Made by a program: the position numbers and the translations under genes
Assembly (NCBI GenBank): GCA_026874595.1
Contig: CM049317.1
Coordinates: forward strand, 77,379,891 to 77,443,890
Length of the DNA: 64,000 bases
From: Sipunculus nudus
Taxonomy: Eukaryota > Annelida > Sipuncula > Golfingiida > Sipunculidae
Direction: 5' to 3'
Part shown: positions 50,301 through 58,847 of the stretch, in pieces
Layout of the letters: the number at the start of each line of letters is the position of its first letter
Numbering within the stretch: position 1 is the stretch's first letter
The notes under the pieces: generated by a model
The model's database searches: none
What the model was told of the DNA's origin: nothing
Seen by the model: the letters and a program-made list of their open reading frames with translations, nothing else

Positions 50301-53300
50301 TGATGTTGATCACGGTCATGGCGTACCCTATACATATAAGAAGTAGAGAAAGGCGTACGATATGACGACGTTATAGTAGATACCCGTGATGATGTTGATC
50401 ACGTTCATGGCGTACCCTATACCTACAAGAAGCAGAGAAAGGCGTACGATATGACGAAGTTATAGTGGATACCCGTGATGATGTTGATCACGGTCATGCC
50501 GTACCTATACCTACAAGAAGCAGAGAAAGGCGTACGATATGACGACGTTATAGTGGATACCCGTGATGATGTTGATCACGGTCATGGCGTACCCTGTACC
50601 TACAAGAAGCAGAGAAAGGCGTACGATATGACAACGTTACAGTAGATACCTGTGATGATGTTGATCACGTTCGTGGCGTACCCTATTACTACAAGAAGTA
50701 GAGAAAGGCGTACGATATGACGACGTTATAGTAGATACCTGTGATGATGTTGATCACGGTCATGGCGTACCCTATACCTACAAGAAGTAGAGAAAGGCGT
50801 ATGATATCACGACATTATAGTAGATACCTGTGATGATGTTGATCACAGTCATGGCATACCCTATACCTACAAGAAGTAGAGAAAGGATAATGATATGACG
50901 ACGTTATAGTAGATACCCGTGATGATGTTGATCACGGCCATGGCGTACCCTATACCTAAAAGAAGTAGAGAAAGACGTACGATATGACGACGTTATAGTA
51001 GATACCTGTGATGATGTTGATCACTGTCATGGCGTACCCTATACATACAAGAAGTAAAGAAAGGCTTACGATATGACGACGTTATAGCAGATACCCGTGA
51101 TGATGTTGATCACGTTCATGGCGTACCCTATACCTACAAGAAGTAGAGAAAGGCATATGATATGACGACGTTATAATAGATACCTGTGATGATGTTGATC
51201 ACGGTCATGGCGTACCCTATACATATAAGAAGTAGAGAAAGGCGTACGATATGACGACGTTATAGTAGATATCCGTGATGATGTTGATCACGTTCATGGC
51301 GTACCCTATACCTACAAGAAGCAGAGAAAGGCGTACGATATGACGACGTTATAGAAGATACCTGTGATGATGTTGATCATGGTCATGGCGTACCCTATAC
51401 CTACAAGAAGTAGAGAAAGGCGTACGATATGACGACGTTATAGTAGATACCTGTGATGATGTTGATCACGGTCATGGCGTACCCTATACCTAAAAGAAGT
51501 AGAGAAAGGTGTACGATATGACGTCGTTATAGTAGATACCTGGGATGATGTTGATCACGGTCATGGCCTACCCTATACCTACAAGAAGCAGAGAAAGGCA
51601 TAAGATATGACGACGTTATAGTAGAAACCTGTGATGATGTTGATCACGGTCATGGCGTACCCTATACCTACAAGAAGTAGAGAAAGGCGTACGATATGAC
51701 GACGTTATAGTAGATACCTGTGATGATGTTGATCACGGTCATGGTGTACCCTATACCTACAAGAAGCAGAGAAAGGCGTAAGATATGACGACGTTATAGT
51801 AGATACCTGTGATGATGTTGATCACGTTCATGGCGCACCCTATTACTACAAGAAGTAGAGAAACGCGTACGATATGACGACGTTATAGTAGATACCTGTG
51901 ATGATGTTGATCACCGTCATGGCGTACCCTATACCTACAAGGAGTAGAGAAAGGCATATGATATGACGACGTTATAGAAGATACCTGTGATGATGTTGAT
52001 CATGGTCATGGCGTACCCTATACCTACAAGAAGTAGAGAAAGGATAATGATATGACGACGTTATAGTAGATACCCGTGATGATGTTGATCACGGCCATGG
52101 CGTACCCTATACCTAAAAGAAGTAGAGAAAGACGTACGATATGACGACGTTATAGTAGATACCTGTGATGATGTTGATCACGTTCATGGCGTACCCTATA
52201 CCTACAATATACGTACGATATGACGACGTAATAGTAGATACCTGTGATGATGTTGATCACGTTCATGGCGTACCCTATACCTACAAGGAGTAGAGAAAGG
52301 CGTATGATATGACGACGTTATAGAAGATACCTGTGATGATGTTGATCACGGTCATGGCGTACCCTATACCTACAAGAAGTAGAGAAAGGATATCGATATG
52401 ACAACGTTATAGTAGATACCCGTGATGATGTTGATCACGTTCATGGCGTACCCTATACCTACAAGAAGTAGAGAAAGGCGTACGATATGACGACGTTATA
52501 GTGATACCTGTGATGATGTTGATCACGGTCATGGCGTACCCTATACATACAAGAAGTAGAGAAAGGCGTACGATATGACGACGTTATAGCAGATACCCAT
52601 GATGATGTTGATCACGTTCATGGCGTACCCTATACCTACAAGAAGTAGAGAAAGGCATATGATATGACGACGTTATAGTAGATACCTGTGATGATGTTGA
52701 TCACGTTCATGGCGTACCCTATACCTACACAAAGTAGAGAAAGGCATATGATATGACGACGTTATAGTAGATACCTGTGATGATGTTGATCACGGTCATG
52801 GCGTACCCTATACCTACAAGAAGTAGAGAAAGGATAACGATATGATGACGTTATAGTAGATACCCGTGATGATGTTGATCACAGTCATGGCGTACCCTAT
52901 ACCTAAAAGAAGTACAGAAAGGCGTACGATATGACGACGTTATAGTAGATACCTGTGATGATGTTGATCACGGTCATGGCGTACCCTATACCTACAAGGA
53001 GTAGAGAAAGACGTACGATATGACGACTTTATAGTAGAAACCTGTGATGATGTTGATCACGGCCATGGCATACCCTATACCTACAAGAAGTAGAGAAAGG
53101 CGTACGATATGACAACGTTATAGTAGATACCCGTGATGATGTTGATCACGGTCATGGCGTACCCTATACCTAAAAGAAGTAGAGAAAGGCGTACGATATG
53201 ACGACGTTATAGTAGATACCTGTGATGATGTTGATCACGGTCATGGCGTACCCTATACCTACAAGGAGTAGAGAAAGACGTACGATATGACGACGTTATA

Positions 53301-56300
53301 GTAGAAACCTGTGATGATGTTGATCACGGTCATGGCATACCCTATACCTACAAAAAGTAGAGAAAGGCGTACGATATGACGACGTTATAGTAGATACCTG
53401 TGATGATGTTGATCACGTTCATGGCGTACCCTATACCTACAAGAAGTAGAGAAAGGCGTACGATATGACGACGTTATAGTAGATACCTGTGATGATGTTG
53501 ATCACGTTCATGGCGCACCCTATACCTACAAGAAGTAGAGAAACACGTACGATATGACGACGTTATAGTAGATACCTGTGATGATGTTGATCACGGTCAT
53601 GGTGTACTCTATACCTACAAGAAGCAGAGAAAGGCGTACGATATAACGACTTTATAGTAGATAACCGTGATGATGTTGATCACGTTCATGGCGTACCCTG
53701 TACCTACAGGAAGTAGAGAAAGGCGTACGATATGACGACGTTATAGTAGATACCCGTGATAACGTTGATCACGTTCTTGGCGTACCCTATACATACAGGA
53801 AGTAGAGAAAGGCTTATGATATGACGACGTTATAGCAGATACCCGTGATGATCTTGATCACGTTCATGGCGTACCCTATACCTACAAGAAGTAGAGATAG
53901 GCATATGATATGACAACGTTATAGTAGATACCCGTGATGATGTTGATCACGGTCATGGCGTACCCTATACCTACAAGGAGTAGAGAAAGACGTACGATAT
54001 GACGACTTTATAGTAGAAACCTGTGATGATGTTGATCACGGTCATGGCATACCCTATACCTACAAGAAGTAGAGAAAGGCGTACGATATGATGACGTTAT
54101 AGTAGAAACCTGTGATGATGTTGATCACGGTCATGGCGTACCCTATACCTACAAGAAGTAGAGAAAGGCGTACGATATGATGACGTTATAGTAGATACCC
54201 GTGATGATGTTGATCACGGTCATGGCGTACCCTATACCTACAAGAAGTAGAGAAAGACGTACGATATGACGACGTTATAGTAGAAACCTGTGATGATGTT
54301 GATCACGGTCATGGCGTACCCTATACCTAAAAGAAGTAGAGAAAGACGTACGATATGACGACGTTATAGTAGAAACCTGTGATGATGTTGATCACAGTCA
54401 TGGCGTACCCTATACCTAAAAGAAGTAGAGAAAGACGTACAATATGACGACGTTATAGTAGAAACCTGTGATGATGTTGATCACGGTCATGGCATACCCT
54501 ATACCTACAAGAAGTAGAGAAAGGCGTACGATATGATGACGTTATAGTAGATACCCGTGATGATGTTGATCACGGTCATGGCGTACCCTATACCTAAAAG
54601 AAGTAGAGAAAGGTGTACGATATGACGTCGTTATAGTAGATACCTGTGATGATGTTGATCACGGTCATGGCGTACCCTATACCTACAAGGAGTAGAGAAA
54701 GACGTACGATATGACGACGTTATAGTAGAAACCTGTGATGATGTTGATCATGTTCATGGCGTACCCTATACCTACAATATACGTACGATATGACGACGTT
54801 ATAGTAGATACCTGTGATGATGTTGATCACAGTCATGGCGTACCCTATACCTACAAGGAGTAGAGAAAGGCGTACGATATGACGACGTTATAGAAGATAC
54901 CTGTGATGATGTTGATCACGGTCATGGCGTACCCTATACCTACAAGAAGTAGAGAAAGGATAACGATATGACGACGTTATAGTAGATACCCGTGATGATG
55001 TTGATCACGGTCATGGCGTACCCTATACCTAAAAGAAGTAGAGAAAGGCGTACGATATGACGACGTTATAGTAGATACCTGTGATGATGTTGATCACGGT
55101 CATGGCGTACCCTATACCTACAAGGAGTAGAGAAAGACGTACGATATGACAACGTTATAGTAGAAACCTGTGATGATGTTGATCACGTTCATGGCGTACC
55201 CTATACCTACAAGAAGTAGAGAAAGGCGTACGATATGACGACGTTATAGTAGATACCCGTGATGATGTTGATCACGTTCATGGCGTACCCTATACCTACA
55301 AGAAGTAGAGAAAGGCTTACGATATGACGACGTTATAGCAGATACCCGTGATGATGTTGATCACGTTTATTGCGTACTCTATACCTACAAGATGCAGAGA
55401 AAGGCATACGATATAACGACTTTATAGTAGATAACCGTGATGATGTTGATCACGTTCATGGCGCACCCTATACCTACAGGAAGTAGAGAAAGGCGTACGA
55501 TATGACGACGTTATAGTAGATACCCGTGATAATGTTGATCACGTTCATGGCGTACCCTATACCTACAAGAAGTAGAGAAAGGCATATGATATGACAACGT
55601 TATAGTAGATACCCGTGATGATGTTGATCACGTTCATGGCGTACCCTATACCTACAAGAAGTAGAGAAAGACGTACGATATGACGACGTTATAGTAGATA
55701 CCTGTGATGATGTTGATCACGTTCATGGCGTACCCTATACCTACAAGAAGTAGAGAAAGGCGTACGATATGACGACGTTATAGTAGATACCCGTGATGAT
55801 GTTGATCACGTTCATGGCGTACCCTATACCTAAAAGAAGTAGAGAAAGGCTTACGATATGACGACGTTATAGCAGATACCCGTGATGATGTTGATCACGT
55901 TCATGGCGTACCCTATACCTACAAGAAGTAGAGAAAGGCATATGATATGACGACGTTATAGTGGATACCTGTGATGATGTTGAACACGGTCATGGCGTAC
56001 CCTATACATATAAGAAGTAGAGAAAGGCTTACGATATGACGACGTTATAGCAGATACCCGTGATGATGTTGATCACGTTTATTGCGTACTCTATACCTAC
56101 AAGATGCAGAGAAAGGCGTACGATATAACGACTTTATAGTAGATAACCGTGATGATGTTGATCACGTTCATGGCGCACCCTATACCTACAGGAAGTAGAG
56201 AAAGGCGTACGATATGACGACGTTATAGTAGATACCCGTGATAATGTTGATCACGTACTTGGCGTACCCTATATCTACAAAAAGGAAAAGGGGAACGATA

Positions 56301-56666
56301 TGACGACGTTATAGCAGATACCCGTGATGTTGTTAATCACGTTAATGGCATACCCTATACTAACAGGAAGTCGAGAAAGGCGTCTGATATGACAACTTAT
56401 AGTAGATACCCGTGATGATTTTGACCACGTGCATGGCGTACCCTATACCTGCTGATGTCACAGTATTAAACATTTAGGAAACACAAGGATTATTGCAACG
56501 TGCATTATGAACACCAAACAAACAAGCAAACACAGGCGCTCACAAAAACAAACACGTAAACAAACAAAATTACCTGAGGCAGTGGGACACTAAGAGGAAG
56601 GACGGACAGATCCGAAAGAACATTATACCTACAGACCTGCTTGGCCGTTAACAATTTTATTCAAAA

Positions 56667-56723
<57 letters not shown>

Positions 56724-58807
56724 AAAACAATTTCAAGTCTTAATAGACATGGACAGCAATTCGTTGGTCTGAAGATTTGCATAATCTGCCATCAGATGGA
56801 TGGACGCAAACATTACAACGGTCCCTGGTGTTTAGTGCCCATTTAATTACCGATTCATTGGCTGAGATATATTAATTTAAACATCAATGAATAAATACTG
56901 GGCTATTTTAGATTATGACAGGTTTTCAACATTTTACAATAAGGTTGTAATGATCTACCACCTCCTAACATTGTTCTCTTGTTTGAGTTTGGTGTTCTGT
57001 ATATTTGTGTGCTGTATACACATGTATAATATTGTATATGACTGATGCACGTTTAGAGAACATTAATAAATCAGAGAAACCTAGGAGAAATATAGTTATA
57101 ACTAATACAATCGAACAATCGGCAAAAGGGGAATAATATGATTGATTGGGCCGGTGTGAAAATGGTTAAAATTTATGTCTGGATATGGGGACTTTTATCG
57201 TTTGACCAAATTTTCATTTTCACTTGTCTCTTTCTTTTTTAGACACTAGTCTTTCAGTCATCTGTCTGTAACAATGACAGGCATCCATGTCTACAATATC
57301 CACAACGAATACAGCAGACAGTGCGTTAAAATAACAGGTATATACCTTTGAATACAGGGGCAATCTTCCACACGGCAATACTTCCGACTGCGCCGTACTG
57401 GCCCATGGCGAGTTCCAGGTAAAACAGGGGTAACCCCAGGAACGTCAGCATGAGCAGGTACGGTATCAAGAATGCACCTGATATAAACCACAACAGAATA
57501 CATGTAATTACATAAAACATGACAAAAATAGAAGAAAATATGAAGCAACAATTTATTTAATTACTGATAATTTACCATTAATTAATTAGATATTTATTGA
57601 TATTTGCTTTACCTTGTTTATTTTGTCTACAGAGGAGAAAATTATCCATTATATCATACCCCGATGTGCACTCAACAAAACTTAACATTTCATTAGTCAG
57701 GATAATGTTTTAACGTGTATCCGATTCCCCTTGTAACTATATGTATTCGCGCTTAAATTTTTTTTACAAAGGTAGCATGGGGACACTTTACGGAAAGGAA
57801 GAAAAAATATTTTTTTTAACTTGTGTTGAGTCCCTTGGAAAAAATCTAGGATGAAATATGAGAAAAACTTCTATATTAATGCGACTTTACAAAAATGATT
57901 TATATATACAGTAGATGACATCAAAATGGAACCGTAAACTGTATTGAGAAAGTGACCCGAGTAGTTTGTGTGCACACCATGCATTAATTAGACTCTACTT
58001 GCCGTGGTCATATTACATACCTGGTAAACCATTTATCGAATGAGATGGATTCAGGGAATAGAAGGCGACCGCTGCGTTGGGAGTGTAACCTCCTGAACGT
58101 CACACACCAGGACGTCACAATAAAATCAGGGATCTAATTTAATCAGTAATGTACCATTGTGCTTCCGATATAAATAGAAAACCAGGTCTTTCGGTACATA
58201 TTCCCCACACAGCAAATCATTATGTGCAAAACCTGTGTATCTTTTCATTATGTGTCCGCTACGCTAACTTTGCTTCCCAAACCAAAACGGATTAAAAAAA
58301 TACAGGTGGCTATAAAGGGTCAATGGAATGTTACAGAGGATAAGATTAATGAAATTGCATTTACACTCCGTTCTTTCATTAACTAATTTGATTTGGCCAA
58401 TTATAACAATGGTAAACGGAATTGGTATTGGCCAATGCATCTATTTTTTTTCTATCATGATATCAATATATAAGACAAACTAGGTCACCTCCCCCGTTGG
58501 TATAGCACAGGTACGGGAATCTCCAGACATTGCCAATACCAACAGCAAACCCGATACAGGTGAGCATAAACTCGAGCTTTCTCGTCCATGTCTCGCGAGG
58601 TTTCTTCTCTCTTCGGATCCTAACGTCATTAGATATTTGTGTTGTTTCGTCATTATTCTGGAAGTAAAATAATGGAAGAACCAGAATGGCAGAGATTCAG
58701 GTTGTATTCAGATCGTTACAAGTGGAAGAGAACAAGACATTCAATTGAACTGGATTATCATAATGATTATATTGATTTCATCCACATATTATTATAATTA
58801 CAATAAC

Positions 58808-58847
<40 letters not shown>

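Noticed and set aside
39314-56455. CRISPR-like regular repeats
   Set aside because: Units are directly adjacent with no unique spacers, and they match an SLC6 exon; this is a tandem minisatellite in an animal gene.
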